From contig NZ_JABBDY010000004.1 of NCBI RefSeq assembly GCF_012847295.1, positions 334,822 through 398,821 of the forward strand: a DNA stretch of 64,000 bases, in the 5' to 3' direction. Below are positions 53,746 through 63,082 of the stretch, piece by piece. Below the pieces are notes generated by a model. It did no database searches. It saw nothing but the letters and a program-made list of their open reading frames with translations, and was not told the origin of the DNA. Both the position numbers and the translations under genes were made by a program. Every line of letters starts with the position of its first letter. Within the stretch, counting starts at the first letter, position 1. The stretch is from Microbacterium sp. MF43 (lineage in GTDB: Bacteria; Actinomycetota; Actinomycetes; Actinomycetales; Microbacteriaceae).

Positions 53746-54192
53746 TCAGCGAGTCATCCCGGCGCCGGCGTACGAGGCCGGTGCGGCGTACGGCCCCGTA
53801 GCGTCTGCCGCGGGGCCGTCAGCTTTTGGGTTGCGCTCGACGGCGATGCCCGTGAACTTCAGTGAGGCGCCGACGTTGTCCGCGACGATGTCGCGGGTTT
53901 CGCGGGTCTGGCCGGAGTCCTTGTCGACGTAGGTGCCGAATCGCAGGTCGCCGGCGACGAGGACGCTGTCGCCTTTGCGGAGCGAGTCGGCGACGTGGCG
54001 GGCCTGCTGGTTGAAGACGACGATGCGGTGGAAGACGGTGCCGGCGTCTTCCCATCGCTGTGTCTCTTCGTTGAGGCGTCGGTCGTTGACGGCGACGGTG
54101 AATCTGGCGTAGTCGGTGCCCGATTCTCCGGTGCCGTGTTCGGGGTCGCCGGTGAGGTTGCCCTCGATGGTGACCGGGATCTTGGTCGTCAT
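53746..54192 (-). CDS. ssb: Single-stranded DNA-binding protein (element-encoded)
   Basis: A 148-residue SSB. The OB fold is recognisable from IPVTIEGNLTGDPEHGTGESGTDYARFTVAVNDRR, WEDAGTVFHRIVVFNQQARHVADSLRKGDSVLVAGDLRFGTYVDKDSGQTRE and NVGASLKFTGIAVER. The C-terminal tail is short, and the acidic tip of chromosomal SSBs (DDDIPF) is missing; the protein ends in GAGMTR. It probably protects transferred single strands. It is the last gene of the leftward conjugation operon, overlapping the stop of the DUF4913 gene. Confidence 0.92.
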   Translation of the reverse strand: MTTKIPVTIEGNLTGDPEHGTGESGTDYARFTVAVNDRRLNEETQRWEDAGTVFHRIVVFNQQARHVADSLRKGDSVLVAGDLRFGTYVDKDSGQTRETRDIVADNVGASLKFTGIAVERNPKADGPAADATGPYAAPASYAGAGMTR

Positions 54193-54707
54193 GAGTGGGT
54201 TTCCTTTCGTTGTGAGTCACCCGTGTGGGTGTCTCGGTGGGCGTGGGCCTGGCTGGTCCACGCGTCCCAATCCGCACCCGGGGTTGGCCAGGTGCGGGGT
54301 TTCGAGGTTTGGTGTCCGTTGTTGCAGCCGCCGCCGTACGCTTTCGCGAGGCGGGGGAGGGCGATTGCGAGGCGTTCGTGCCAGCCGATCGGCCCGAGGC
54401 CGGCGTCGGAGCGGTCGAACATGGCGCGGTGGGCGGTGTGCAGGGCGGAGAGCTCTTCGACGAGCGCGCCGTGCTGGTACCAGCAGACGGGGATCACGGT
54501 CTGCGGGATGTTGTAGCGGACAGTGACCCACTCCACCCACCGCCGCAGCCTGTCCCATTCACCGGCCGCGGTGGCGTCAGGGAGGGTGTACCAATCGACG
54601 ATGTGCGCACCGATCGCCTCAGACGAGACATTCCGGCTGGCGCGTGAACCGGTGAAACCAGCCGCGAAAGCCTGTTCGGCCCTGCTGACGTCCTCGTCGC
54701 TACTCAT
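54189..54707 (-). CDS. DUF4913-domain protein
   Basis: A 172-residue protein with one recognisable domain: DWYTLPDATAAGEWDRLRRWVEWVTVRYNIPQTVIPVCWYQHGALVEELSALHTAH, then GPIGWHERLAIALPRL. This Trp-rich pattern is DUF4913, a family found in actinobacterial conjugative elements and of unknown function. The C-terminal tail is polar and His-rich. The ATG at 54707 overlaps the end of the HNH gene by eight bases; one at 54719 is the alternative. Confidence 0.8.
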   Translation of the reverse strand: MSSDEDVSRAEQAFAAGFTGSRASRNVSSEAIGAHIVDWYTLPDATAAGEWDRLRRWVEWVTVRYNIPQTVIPVCWYQHGALVEELSALHTAHRAMFDRSDAGLGPIGWHERLAIALPRLAKAYGGGCNNGHQTSKPRTWPTPGADWDAWTSQAHAHRDTHTGDSQRKETHS

Positions 54708-55101
54708 GGGGCACCCCATCCAGCTCGTTGAGCTTCGCGCGGAGACGGTCGAGCGCGAGGGCAGAGGCAGTTCGTCGGTCCCGACCGCGCGAGAGGACGG
54801 CGTCCCGGTCGATGAGCCGGTGCAGCAGCTCGTGGCATCCCGGGTTCAGCGGCACGAGGTCGCCGTGGGGCTCACGGGCGTGCCACCGTCCACCGTCCTT
54901 GTAGACGCCGTGGTAGTCGGTGTGGTGCAGCTCGAGCTCCGCGGATGTCGCCGGGTGCCCGCATGCCTGGCAGGTAAGAGGGATGCCGGTGCGGGCGTGA
55001 GCCCTGAACCATCGGTCGCGGCGGGCGAACCACTCGGGCGATTTCAGGTACCCGGCGCGGTATGAGCGACCGGTGTTGGCGGGGCGGCGAGCGTTGCTCA
55101 C
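54700..55101 (-). CDS. HNH-endonuclease-like protein
   Basis: A 133-residue basic protein. A zinc-binding Cys pair (CQACG) is followed by LELHHTDYHGVY and DLVPLNPGCHELLHRLID, giving the H-H...N...H pattern of small HNH nucleases. The N-terminal segment SYRAGYLKSPEWFARRDRWFRAHARTG is also common in such proteins. It may act on DNA during transfer or be a homing-type remnant. Its start overlaps the stop of the VirD4-like gene. Confidence 0.75.
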   Translation of the reverse strand: MSNARRPANTGRSYRAGYLKSPEWFARRDRWFRAHARTGIPLTCQACGHPATSAELELHHTDYHGVYKDGGRWHAREPHGDLVPLNPGCHELLHRLIDRDAVLSRGRDRRTASALALDRLRAKLNELDGVPHE

Positions 55102-56912
55102 TCGGGCACCTCCTCCACAGCCGGCTCGGGGTCCGGGGTGGATGCCGGCATCGGGCCGCGGAAGACGTCGGCCTGTTCGGCTTCGGTGGCGGCTTTGGTG
55201 GTGCGGATGTCGGCGGCGTCGCGTCGTTCATCCCACCCGGTGAGCTCGAGCAGCACGCCGCGGCGGTTGCGGTAGGCGAGGAGACCGGTGTTGTGCGGCA
55301 TCCGCCTGATCTCGTCGACCGACATCAGCGGGACTCGTTCGCGGTGCTCGCTGGTGGAGTGCCCGGCGTCGCGAGTTGACCAGGACCGGCTCGTTTGGCG
55401 TGTCTCCCTCATGCCGAGGAGGGCTTCGATGTCGCGGAGATGGTCGACGTGGCTGGCGCCGCCGAGGATGACTTTGGCGGTGGCGGCAGCCCAGATGGTG
55501 TCTGCTTCGGCACGGGACCAGGCCGTCTCAGCCTGTGAGAGGGCTTGCAGGACGACGAATGTGCAGATCCCGCGGCCTCCGCCGTCGGCCATGATCCGTG
55601 GCAGGTTGCCCCACCGGAACATGTTGACAATCTCGTCCAGGATCAGCCCGAGCGGGTGTGGGAGGCGGGAGCCGGGGGAGGCGAGTGCACGGATGCGGGC
55701 CACCTCGACGATGTCGTCCAGCACGGCGGACAGCCATCCGCCCATCGCGGATGCCCCGGAGGCGGAGCCGATCAGGTACAGGGTGTTGGCGTCGTCGAGG
55801 AACGCGCGCGGGTCAAAGGCTCGGTCGCTTGGGGTGGGGTTGAGGGCGTCGCGGATCTGCGGGACGGCGAGGGGAGCGACGGCGCCTTGGACACCGAACC
55901 AGATCGAGGAGGCGAGCTTCTCGTCGCCTGCGATGGTGGCCTCGAGGCTGTCGCCCCACCCGGGGGCGCCGTCGGAGCGGAGCACGTCGACCGCGGCACG
56001 TGCGAGGTGTGGGCTGGAGCCCCAGTCGTAGATGTCGGCGATCGACCGGCCCCCGACAGCGGCAGCGTGCAGGAGGCGACCGAGAACGACACCGGATGCT
56101 TGCGCCCACTCCTCGTTGGTCTGTGATGCGCCGAGCGCGGTGCCGGTGATGATGGCGGTGCCGCGTTGCATCGCGACGAGCGGGTTTTCGCAGCCGGCGA
56201 TCGGGCTGATCCGGAGCGGGTGGGGGATGCCGGAGAGTGCTTGTGGGTCGAAGACGTGTACGTCGCCGCGCCGCTGCCGCATCCGCATCGTCGCGGTGAG
56301 GTTGTCGTTGGTGGTGGAGGTCGTGATGAGGGGGCCGGTCCAGTCCAGGATCGCGGAGATCAGCACCCGATAGCCCTTGCCGGATCGGGGCGGGCCTTCG
56401 AGGGCGACCGAGTCCTCAATGGACACGTAGACGTCCATTCCTCGAGATCGGCCAACCCGCCATCCAACGTCGGACGGGCCGGGCTTGGTGATGTCGGGGC
56501 GCAGCTGGGTGGCGCGGCGGAGGACGGCTTTGGCGGAGAGGTGGTCGCGGATCTCGGATGCCGGTGCGAAGCCGGGTCGAAGTCGGAGGTCGGTGAGGAA
56601 GGACCGGTCGGAGTGCCGGTACCGCCGATACGCCGCTACCGCCCAGATCGCGATCGCGGCCACCAGGAGAAGGAGGAGCAGGTCGGCGACGCGAATCTGC
56701 CACACCGGCAACGCACACCCGGCGGGTGCCGTGTACGCGGCGGGGTCGCCGGTGACGGCAAGCCACAGTCCGGAGAACAGACCGGCCGGGGTGGGACGGG
56801 CGCCGCAGGTCAGCTGGGTGATGGCTTCGGCGGTGAAGGCGAACAGGAGACTGAGCAGGATCGCAGCGGCCACCCCGATGGCGGCGATCCTGCCCAGCAG
56901 CCCCTCAAACAT
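55098..56912 (-). CDS. VirD4/TraG-type coupling ATPase
   Basis: A 604-residue membrane-anchored ATPase that delivers the relaxase-DNA complex to the secretion channel. There are two N-terminal membrane segments (about 8-30 and 75-95), then Walker A EGPPRSGKGY (172-181), Walker B GLILDEIVNMFRW, and the TraM-recognition region GICTFVVLQALSQAE. The C-terminus is acidic and Pro-rich (PASTPDPEPAVEEVPE). Length and order fit T4 coupling proteins of actinobacterial conjugative elements. It is the upstream partner of HNH, DUF4913 and SSB in one operon. Confidence 0.9.
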   Translation of the reverse strand: MFEGLLGRIAAIGVAAAILLSLLFAFTAEAITQLTCGARPTPAGLFSGLWLAVTGDPAAYTAPAGCALPVWQIRVADLLLLLLVAAIAIWAVAAYRRYRHSDRSFLTDLRLRPGFAPASEIRDHLSAKAVLRRATQLRPDITKPGPSDVGWRVGRSRGMDVYVSIEDSVALEGPPRSGKGYRVLISAILDWTGPLITTSTTNDNLTATMRMRQRRGDVHVFDPQALSGIPHPLRISPIAGCENPLVAMQRGTAIITGTALGASQTNEEWAQASGVVLGRLLHAAAVGGRSIADIYDWGSSPHLARAAVDVLRSDGAPGWGDSLEATIAGDEKLASSIWFGVQGAVAPLAVPQIRDALNPTPSDRAFDPRAFLDDANTLYLIGSASGASAMGGWLSAVLDDIVEVARIRALASPGSRLPHPLGLILDEIVNMFRWGNLPRIMADGGGRGICTFVVLQALSQAETAWSRAEADTIWAAATAKVILGGASHVDHLRDIEALLGMRETRQTSRSWSTRDAGHSTSEHRERVPLMSVDEIRRMPHNTGLLAYRNRRGVLLELTGWDERRDAADIRTTKAATEAEQADVFRGPMPASTPDPEPAVEEVPE

Positions 56913-56932
56913 CAGCGTGGCGCCCCCTCAGT

Positions 56933-58213
56933 TCACAGGTGGGATGCGGTGTAGGCGGCGACGGTGCCCCACGCGTCCCTGGTCTTCGGGTGCAGGGCGT
57001 CGAAGCGCAGCGGCCCGGACTTCAACGCCGGGTCGAACGGGATGGTCGCGACCGCACCGACTTGGCCGGTGAACCCATCGACGATCCGGTCCACCTCGGC
57101 CCGCTGGGTGGGTTCGGGGTTGGTGACGACGACGACCGCGTTTGCGGCCAGCTGCGCGGACCGCTCGTCGCGCCGCCGCAGCGCGTCCAAGAGGAGGGAG
57201 GCGGATTCGGCGGGTTCGGGGGCGGCGAGGGTGGGGATGACGAGCTGGTAGCTGGAGTCGATCATGCGCAGCCAGCGTTCGGCGGATTCGTCGTTGCCGG
57301 AGTCGAAGATCACCAACCGGTAGTAGCGGGCGGCGACCTGCATGAGCAGGTCGAACTCGGTGTGCTCGATCCGCTGGTCGGTGGCCAGCAGTTCCGGGTT
57401 GGAGCGGAGCACGTCGTAGCGGTCGGTGGTCTGGTGGTGCACGAACCGGGAGATATCCGACACCCCCGCGGTGGGGGCAAGGAGGTTCGGGGCGGCGGGG
57501 AGGAGGTCGCGGACTGTGGTGTCGTAGAGGCCTTGTTCGGTGCGCCAGCCGAGGGTGCCGCGAGTGTCGTTGTTGTCCCACGCGAGTACGTTGCCGCCGC
57601 CGTAGCGCGCGTAGACGGCGGCGAGCATCGCGGTGGTCATGGTCTTGCCGACGCCGCCCTTCCCGTTGACGACGGCGATGGTGCGGCATCCGGCCCACTG
57701 TCTCGAGACCACCTGCTCCCGGTCACGCCGCGCAACCTCCGCCGGGGACGGCTTCACCGTAATCCCGAGGCTTGCCAGCACACCCCGCCACCCTGTGGTG
57801 GCCGTGGACGGTCCGGTGTGCGGGGTGATGAACGAGGTTCGCCCGGGAGCCTGCTCCCTTCCTACGTCTTCGCTTGCAGGGGTGTCGTCGGGGACGGTGA
57901 TGGTGATACTGCGGCGCAGTGTCTCGGCGGGTGCGTTCTGCTCCGGTGTGGCTGGGGGCGCGTAGGTTTCGGCGTCGGGGGCTTGGGTGATGTCGCCGGT
58001 GGTGGTGATGAGGAGGCGGTGGTTGCCGCGGTCGCCGGCGGTGACCAGTTCGACGGGTTCCCCGTTGCGGCGGGCTTCCTCGGCAGTGCGGGCGACGATG
58101 ACTTGCCGGATGTCTTCGTCGGGGGCGACTTCGAGGGGTTCGGTGTGTCCGTCGGGGGTGGTGAAGGTGGCGGTCGGGCCGGTGACGGTCGCGTACACGC
58201 GTGGGGTGGTCAT
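56933..58213 (-). CDS. ParA/MinD-like ATPase of the conjugation operon
   Basis: A 426-residue protein. Residues 1-100 are a separate small beta-rich domain (YATVTGPTATFTTPDGHTEPLEV), then a linker, then a deviant Walker P-loop ATPase: AVVNGKGGVGKT (180-191), AWDNNDTRGTLGWR and VIFDSGNDESAERWLRMID. Such ATPases occur in actinobacterial conjugation clusters and may position the machinery rather than partition plasmids, since no ParB is seen. The ATG at 58213 has AAGGAG seven bases upstream. The open frame continues far upstream but overlaps the VirB4-like gene out of frame and is not used. Confidence 0.88.
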   Translation of the reverse strand: MTTPRVYATVTGPTATFTTPDGHTEPLEVAPDEDIRQVIVARTAEEARRNGEPVELVTAGDRGNHRLLITTTGDITQAPDAETYAPPATPEQNAPAETLRRSITITVPDDTPASEDVGREQAPGRTSFITPHTGPSTATTGWRGVLASLGITVKPSPAEVARRDREQVVSRQWAGCRTIAVVNGKGGVGKTMTTAMLAAVYARYGGGNVLAWDNNDTRGTLGWRTEQGLYDTTVRDLLPAAPNLLAPTAGVSDISRFVHHQTTDRYDVLRSNPELLATDQRIEHTEFDLLMQVAARYYRLVIFDSGNDESAERWLRMIDSSYQLVIPTLAAPEPAESASLLLDALRRRDERSAQLAANAVVVVTNPEPTQRAEVDRIVDGFTGQVGAVATIPFDPALKSGPLRFDALHPKTRDAWGTVAAYTASHL

Positions 58214-59802
58214 TGGTACTCCTTGGTGGGGGTGAGCCACCCGTCCACGCCGGTGTCGGCGGGGGCGGGCCAGTAGTCGTCCAACTCGTCCGGAGCGAGG
58301 ACGGTGAGGTGGGCGGGGTCTTGATGGTCGGAGGGTCGGACGGCGTCGTCGGTCTTGAACAGCTCGTACTCCCACGGCGTCGACGTGGCAAAGCAGTCCA
58401 CCAGGTAGGCGTATTGGCCGACGTAGGCGAGGAACTCGCCCTTGCGCAGCTGCCGGGCCATGTCGACGTGCGGGGTGGGCATGTTCAGCCGGGTGCGGAG
58501 CGAGGTCTGTTCTTGGTGGTTGGTGCGGAAGATGAACTTGTTCTCGATGTCGCCGACGATCGAGTAGGCGAGGTTGCGTTCCTGTGAGTCGGCGGTCCCG
58601 ACGGCGTCGAGGTCGCCCATCTTGTGCAGGATCACGATGTTGCTGATCCCGTAGTGCCGACTTAGCTTGAGCCATTGCTGGTACATCTGCAGCGCCGCGA
58701 GGGAGGTCATGTCGCGCCAGCCTTCTTCGCGGATCACGTACCGGGTGCGGTGCGCGGACCGGTCCGACACCACCGCCTGAATCCACGCCGTCGTGCACAC
58801 CTGCGTCAGCTGCGCGACCAGGTCGCCGCGCGCGAACAACTCGGACGTGTCGACGACCACGATCGGGGCGTCGGCGTCGAACGCGACTGTCGATTCGTCC
58901 TCGAACAGACCGGAGAGGTCGCCTTCGACGAAGCGGCGGAGCACGAACCGGGGCTGCACGGCCGCCTCGGCGAGGCGAGTGTCGGCGCTGGGGTCGGTGG
59001 TCATGCGGCCGAGTTCGTCGTAGACGCCGCGAAGGGTGGGCTGGTCGTTGGTGTTGGTGATGCAGCGTTGCAGGGCGTCGTGGATGCAGGCGTGCTCGAC
59101 GGCGGTGAGGCGTTGCCCGCCGAGGGCGAGTTCGATGAGAGTGATGAGGGTGGCGATCCGCCGCTGCCGCACCATCTGCTCGTGCTGCTCGTCGCCGGCA
59201 TCCGAGCGGCGTGGTCCGCGGTCGAGCGGGTTGAGGCGGGCGGTGGTGCCGCCGCCGAGGGTGATGACCTTTCCGCCGGGGATCGAGTCGGCGACGATCA
59301 CCCACTCGCCCTTCGCGTCGGAGGGGACGACGGCTTGGTGGCCGAAGGCGAGGGACCGGGTGACGAGAGTCTTCACGGCGGCAGACTTCCCGGCCCGATA
59401 TGCGCCGAGGACGAGGATGTTGGTGGAGAAGGTGCCGCGCTCGGTGGCATCCACGTACGTCTCCCAAGGCGAGAAGTGCCACAGCGCGTCCGCGTTCAGG
59501 TCGACGCCGATGATGGGGCCGCGGTGGCCGAGGCCGGCATCGGCGACGAACGGGTAGATCCCGGCCAGGTGCTGCGAGGTCGCCTGGTGCGCTGGCACCC
59601 ACGCCGGCGCCAGGTTCCAATACCCGCCTTCGGTCAGCCCAGGTCCCAACGGCCCACGCACCGTGGGTTCCGGCAGGCTGCGGTCTCGTCGCGAGCTCCG
59701 CGGCGTCTCTTTGCCGGAGCTTGGCGCCGCGGTTCGTTTCAGGGTGCGACGCTCTTGCCGGTTGAGGCCAGCAGGTTCGAAGAATGGGGTGTGGCGGGGC
59801 AT
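58210..59802 (-). CDS. VirB4-like conjugation ATPase
   Basis: A 530-residue cytoplasmic ATPase that powers the conjugative channel. It has Walker A ILVLGAYRAGKSAAVK (about 129-144), PSDAKGEWVIVADSIPGG after it, Walker B PIVVVDTSELFARGD and an RYVIREEGWRDM sensor region. This is the C-terminal, ATPase half of a VirB4/TraC protein; the N-terminal half is in the next gene, the SCO6880-like protein, as is common in actinobacteria. The ATG at 59802 overlaps that gene's stop. A longer open frame is rejected because it would overlap the next gene entirely. Confidence 0.87.
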   Translation of the reverse strand: MPRHTPFFEPAGLNRQERRTLKRTAAPSSGKETPRSSRRDRSLPEPTVRGPLGPGLTEGGYWNLAPAWVPAHQATSQHLAGIYPFVADAGLGHRGPIIGVDLNADALWHFSPWETYVDATERGTFSTNILVLGAYRAGKSAAVKTLVTRSLAFGHQAVVPSDAKGEWVIVADSIPGGKVITLGGGTTARLNPLDRGPRRSDAGDEQHEQMVRQRRIATLITLIELALGGQRLTAVEHACIHDALQRCITNTNDQPTLRGVYDELGRMTTDPSADTRLAEAAVQPRFVLRRFVEGDLSGLFEDESTVAFDADAPIVVVDTSELFARGDLVAQLTQVCTTAWIQAVVSDRSAHRTRYVIREEGWRDMTSLAALQMYQQWLKLSRHYGISNIVILHKMGDLDAVGTADSQERNLAYSIVGDIENKFIFRTNHQEQTSLRTRLNMPTPHVDMARQLRKGEFLAYVGQYAYLVDCFATSTPWEYELFKTDDAVRPSDHQDPAHLTVLAPDELDDYWPAPADTGVDGWLTPTKEYQ

Positions 59803-61295
59803 CACTTCATTCCCAGCCCGACCGGGAGTGCGTTGACCATGAGGGCTTCGGCTTGCTGGCAGTACAGGATCTGCGCCTCCATCCCCGCCCGCGACAGCGC
59901 GTTGCGCATCCCTGCGAGGGCTTGGTCGAGGCGTTCCTCGTCGGGGGCGGTGACGGTGAGATAGGCGCCGTAGCGGAACTCGCCGTGCCCGGCGACGATC
60001 TCCTGCTCCTGCTTCTCCAACGCATCCCAGTCCGCGGCATCCGCGGCGGACCCGTCGGCACCGCGCTTCGCGCGCAGCTTCTCGTTCCCTCGCCACACCT
60101 TCTTCTCGTCCCGGATCCTCTTGAGCGCCTTGCTAACGGGGACGGGGGTGAGGACGAGGGAGAAGATGTGGGTGACGGCTTCGCCGGTGTGCGGGTGGCG
60201 GGCGAACACCACCGGGGCGACGAACCCGACCGGTGCGTCCGACCGGGGCCACTCGTGCACCCACATCGTGGTGTGCACCCCGGAGTCGGTGTATACGACC
60301 CCGTTCTTCCCTTTCGGCTCCTCCAGGCGCATCGGGCCCAGCGCGACCGGATCGACCCCGATGTGGGTGTCGTCCCGGTTCTGCACGATAGGGGCGAATT
60401 CCGGGTCGAACGCCACGCGTGCCAGCGCGGCGACATCCCGCGGAGATAGCCACTTCCGGACGCTGACCTTTGCGGCCCGGAGGGCGTCGGCGAGGTTGCC
60501 GGCCTCGAGGTAGGCGAGGGTCTGGATGGCGTCCTTGCCGCCGCCGAGGGACTTCAGCTGCGGGCCGAGCGCGATGAGGTCGAGGGTGAAGGTGAGGTAA
60601 TTGCGATGCGCGACCGCGAACCGCTCCGCCCCATTCATCACTGCCTCGTAGTTCTCCACGACCGGGGTCGCGGCGTCCAGCTCGCGGCGGACGCGGACGG
60701 TGTCGTAGTGCTCCCGGGCGGCGCGGATCGTGGTGGGTAGGGTGCGCTCCTGCAGCGTGACCCGCTTCACGCCGGGGCGTTGGGTGAAGGAGGCGAGGAC
60801 CTGCGCCCACTGCTGGGCGAGGTCGTACCGGTCGGGGGTGTCGTGCATCAGGAAGCCCTGCACCTCGAGCTCCGCAGTGACGGACACGGTTCGCTCGTGG
60901 GGGTTGTAGAGGCAGGCGACATCGTTGACGTCCCAGAACTGGATGGATGCTCGCACGCCGGGGAGGTTGAGCGTGCCCACCAGTTCGCGGCGTTCCGGCC
61001 GGAACCGTTGCTCGGTCGCCCCGGTCGTGTGGCGGAGCTGCTTCATCACCCAAAGCCCGCCCATCCGGGGTGCCGAGATGCCATGAATGGTCGCGACGGC
61101 TGTCCCGCCGAGGGCGAGGTAGATCGGCGCGGCGTAGAGGAGTCCCGGAGGGCCGAACCGGTTCACCGCGATGAGGACGGTGACGGCGGCGGCGGCAAGG
61201 AAGGTGAGCTGCCACCCGTCCATGCCCATCACGATTCCCTGCCGGGATCGGCGGGGCAGCCGCACCGGGCGAGCGAGGTCAGGGGTCGTGCTCAT
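59802..61295 (-). CDS. SCO6880-family conjugation membrane protein
   Basis: A 497-residue protein. Two N-terminal membrane segments (GWQLTFLAAAAVTVLIAV and GLLYAAPIYLALGGTAVATI) resemble the PrgI-like part, followed by a soluble domain with ASIQFWDVNDVACLYNPHERTVSVTAELEVQGFL and FTLDLIALGPQLKSLGGG. This is the SCO6880 family, linked to VirB3/VirB4 N-terminal functions in actinobacterial conjugation. GGAAAGGA precedes the ATG. It is coupled by stop-start overlaps to both neighbours. Confidence 0.87.
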   Translation of the reverse strand: MSTTPDLARPVRLPRRSRQGIVMGMDGWQLTFLAAAAVTVLIAVNRFGPPGLLYAAPIYLALGGTAVATIHGISAPRMGGLWVMKQLRHTTGATEQRFRPERRELVGTLNLPGVRASIQFWDVNDVACLYNPHERTVSVTAELEVQGFLMHDTPDRYDLAQQWAQVLASFTQRPGVKRVTLQERTLPTTIRAAREHYDTVRVRRELDAATPVVENYEAVMNGAERFAVAHRNYLTFTLDLIALGPQLKSLGGGKDAIQTLAYLEAGNLADALRAAKVSVRKWLSPRDVAALARVAFDPEFAPIVQNRDDTHIGVDPVALGPMRLEEPKGKNGVVYTDSGVHTTMWVHEWPRSDAPVGFVAPVVFARHPHTGEAVTHIFSLVLTPVPVSKALKRIRDEKKVWRGNEKLRAKRGADGSAADAADWDALEKQEQEIVAGHGEFRYGAYLTVTAPDEERLDQALAGMRNALSRAGMEAQILYCQQAEALMVNALPVGLGMK

Positions 61296-62755
61296 GACGG
61301 AGTCCTTTCCACTCGGGGCGACGAGGGAGGCGGCGGTGAGCTGGCGCTCCGTTGCGGCGGTGAAGCCGTGGCGCGCGCCAACTGAGGAGCAGTGGACGTC
61401 GCGGCGGCGGTCCGGTTAGCGGGTGAGCTCGCACCGCGCGCCGTCGATGTCTTCGCCGCGTCGGCTCCACTGGTTGTCGCGGTCGCGGGTCGGCCGGTGC
61501 CGTTCTTCGCGCTGGCCGCCACTCCTGCGGGAGCGCTGCCCAGACGGGTGGGGATGGCGACGGCGGTGCGGGCGGCGCGGCCCCCGAGGTGGCCGGCGTG
61601 GCTGCCGAGCCGGGAGCCGACGCCGTCCGCGGCGACAGCGCCGACGAAGCTGAACAGTCCGAAGATCGCGAACGGTGCGAACGCCACCAGGGCCAGCCCG
61701 AACAGTAGCGGCCACGCCTGCGGATCCCAGATGGTGCTCACCGCGGAGAGCCCGTTGATGATGAGGGTGACGAACCCGATCGTGAGTGGACCGGTGAGGA
61801 GGAGTACCACGACAGCGGACACGTAGCGGACCACCCATTGCGGCCCGAGCCCGCGGACGGGGAACAGCATCCACGCCACCGGGCCGACCGCGATGAGGGC
61901 GGCCAGGACGATGTTGCGGAAGGTGAAGACCAGCATGAGCAGCAGCATCCCGACCATCAAGAGCCCGTGGATGAGGAACGCGAAGAAGTAGTTCGCCTGC
62001 CCGCCGGCCCACATGACTCCCTGGAGGGTCGCGAACAGCGTCGTCGGACCGTCGCGGTTCATGATGTACCAAGTCATGTCGTCCATCGCGTTCAGCAGGT
62101 GTCCAGTGAGCCAGAGGGTGATCGGCACTGCTGCGACGGCGAGGAAGGATCTGCCGACCGCAGCGACAACCTCGCCGCGGTCGCCGGAGACGACGGCGGC
62201 GGTGACCGCCCACACCATGGACCCGAACGTGACGACGAGGATCGCCCACGCCCAGAACGACCACTCCCCGGTCGCCGCATCCCACAGCAACGACGAGGTA
62301 TCGAAGCGCATGTTCGCCGCAACGGCGTACATCATCGCTGTTGCTGACATGGCCATTCCGCGGCCCGCGTTCTCGAACGTGATGCACGCTACGTCGCCGA
62401 TACTGCAGCCGTACTCAACCAGCGCCACCTTGCCGCCGTCGGCTTGGATCGCGTCTGCGTGATCTTCGTAGGTGGTGCACACCGTGGTTCGCTCGCCCGC
62501 GACCAGCACGCCCAGGTAGCAGGTCTGTGCCGTTACGTTCGTAGGGCTCGTGGGTGTGCAGGTGCCTTGTCCGCCGGCGGTTTGACAGCCGACCGGGTAC
62601 TGAGGAGCCGACCATGGCTCACCGGTGATCGCAGTCGCATCGGCGATCACCGCCCGGCTTGAGGGGTCCTGAGCGGCGTCGGCCGGTGCATGCGCGCCCA
62701 TCGCTAGGCCGGCGCCGAGCGCGAGCGAGGCGAGCAGGATGCGCACGATCCTCAT
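61292..62755 (-). CDS. VirB6/TrbL-like polytopic membrane protein
   Basis: A 487-residue inner-membrane channel component. A signal peptide (MRIVRILLASLALGAGLAMGAHAPADA) is followed by an exterior Cys-rich domain (CQTAGGQGTCTP, TCYLGVLV, TTVCTTY, CSIGDVACITF). There are then at least six membrane helices from WAWAILVVTFGSMVWAVTA to LLFGLALVAFAPFAIFGLF, and a long Ala/Thr/Ser/Pro-rich tail. The layout matches TrbL/VirB6-like proteins of actinobacterial type IV secretion. The tail probably reaches into the cytoplasm. It begins one base before the stop of the preceding small gene. Confidence 0.85.
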   Translation of the reverse strand: MRIVRILLASLALGAGLAMGAHAPADAAQDPSSRAVIADATAITGEPWSAPQYPVGCQTAGGQGTCTPTSPTNVTAQTCYLGVLVAGERTTVCTTYEDHADAIQADGGKVALVEYGCSIGDVACITFENAGRGMAMSATAMMYAVAANMRFDTSSLLWDAATGEWSFWAWAILVVTFGSMVWAVTAAVVSGDRGEVVAAVGRSFLAVAAVPITLWLTGHLLNAMDDMTWYIMNRDGPTTLFATLQGVMWAGGQANYFFAFLIHGLLMVGMLLLMLVFTFRNIVLAALIAVGPVAWMLFPVRGLGPQWVVRYVSAVVVLLLTGPLTIGFVTLIINGLSAVSTIWDPQAWPLLFGLALVAFAPFAIFGLFSFVGAVAADGVGSRLGSHAGHLGGRAARTAVAIPTRLGSAPAGVAASAKNGTGRPATATTSGADAAKTSTARGASSPANRTAAATSTAPQLARATASPPQRSASSPPPPSSPRVERTPS

Positions 62756-62756
62756 G

Positions 62757-63056
62757 TCAGAAGCCGAAGTCGAAGTTGACGAAGAAGGCGAACAGGCCGC
62801 TGGCGGCTCCGAGGACGGCGGCGGCGAGGAAGATCCACATGATGCTCTCGCCCGCCCAGGTGCGCACCCGGTCGGACGCGAGGCCGCGGAAGGCGAGCGC
62901 GGCGCCGGCGATGATGAGCATCACCAGGACCACAAGCATGGCCACGGCGAGGATCCAGGACGCGATGACTTGGAATCCTTCGAAGAAGGGCGCGGAGTAG
63001 TCCGGCTGGATGTCTGGGACGTCGACATCCAGTGGGGTGCGAAATGGGGTGGTCAT
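62757..63056 (-). CDS. Small two-helix conjugation membrane subunit
   Basis: A 99-residue protein with an N-terminal polar segment (TPLDVDVPDIQPDYSAPFFEGF) and two membrane helices (ILAVAMLVVLVMLIIAGAALAF and SIMWIFLAAAVLGAASGLFAFFV). Its size, topology and position beside the VirB6-like gene suit a VirB2/TrbC-like pilin or a channel subunit. No processing site is obvious, so pilin identity is an inference. GGAAGGAA precedes the ATG. Confidence 0.75.
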   Translation of the reverse strand: MTTPFRTPLDVDVPDIQPDYSAPFFEGFQVIASWILAVAMLVVLVMLIIAGAALAFRGLASDRVRTWAGESIMWIFLAAAVLGAASGLFAFFVNFDFGF

Positions 63057-63082
63057 GGCGGTTCCTTCCGTGGTGGTCGCTC

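Noticed and set aside
58214-59620. Upstream extension of the ParA-like gene to about 895 codons
   Set aside because: The added part is Arg/Pro-rich and lies out of frame over the VirB4-like gene, whose ATPase motifs are clear. AAGGAG before the ATG at 58213 sets the start.
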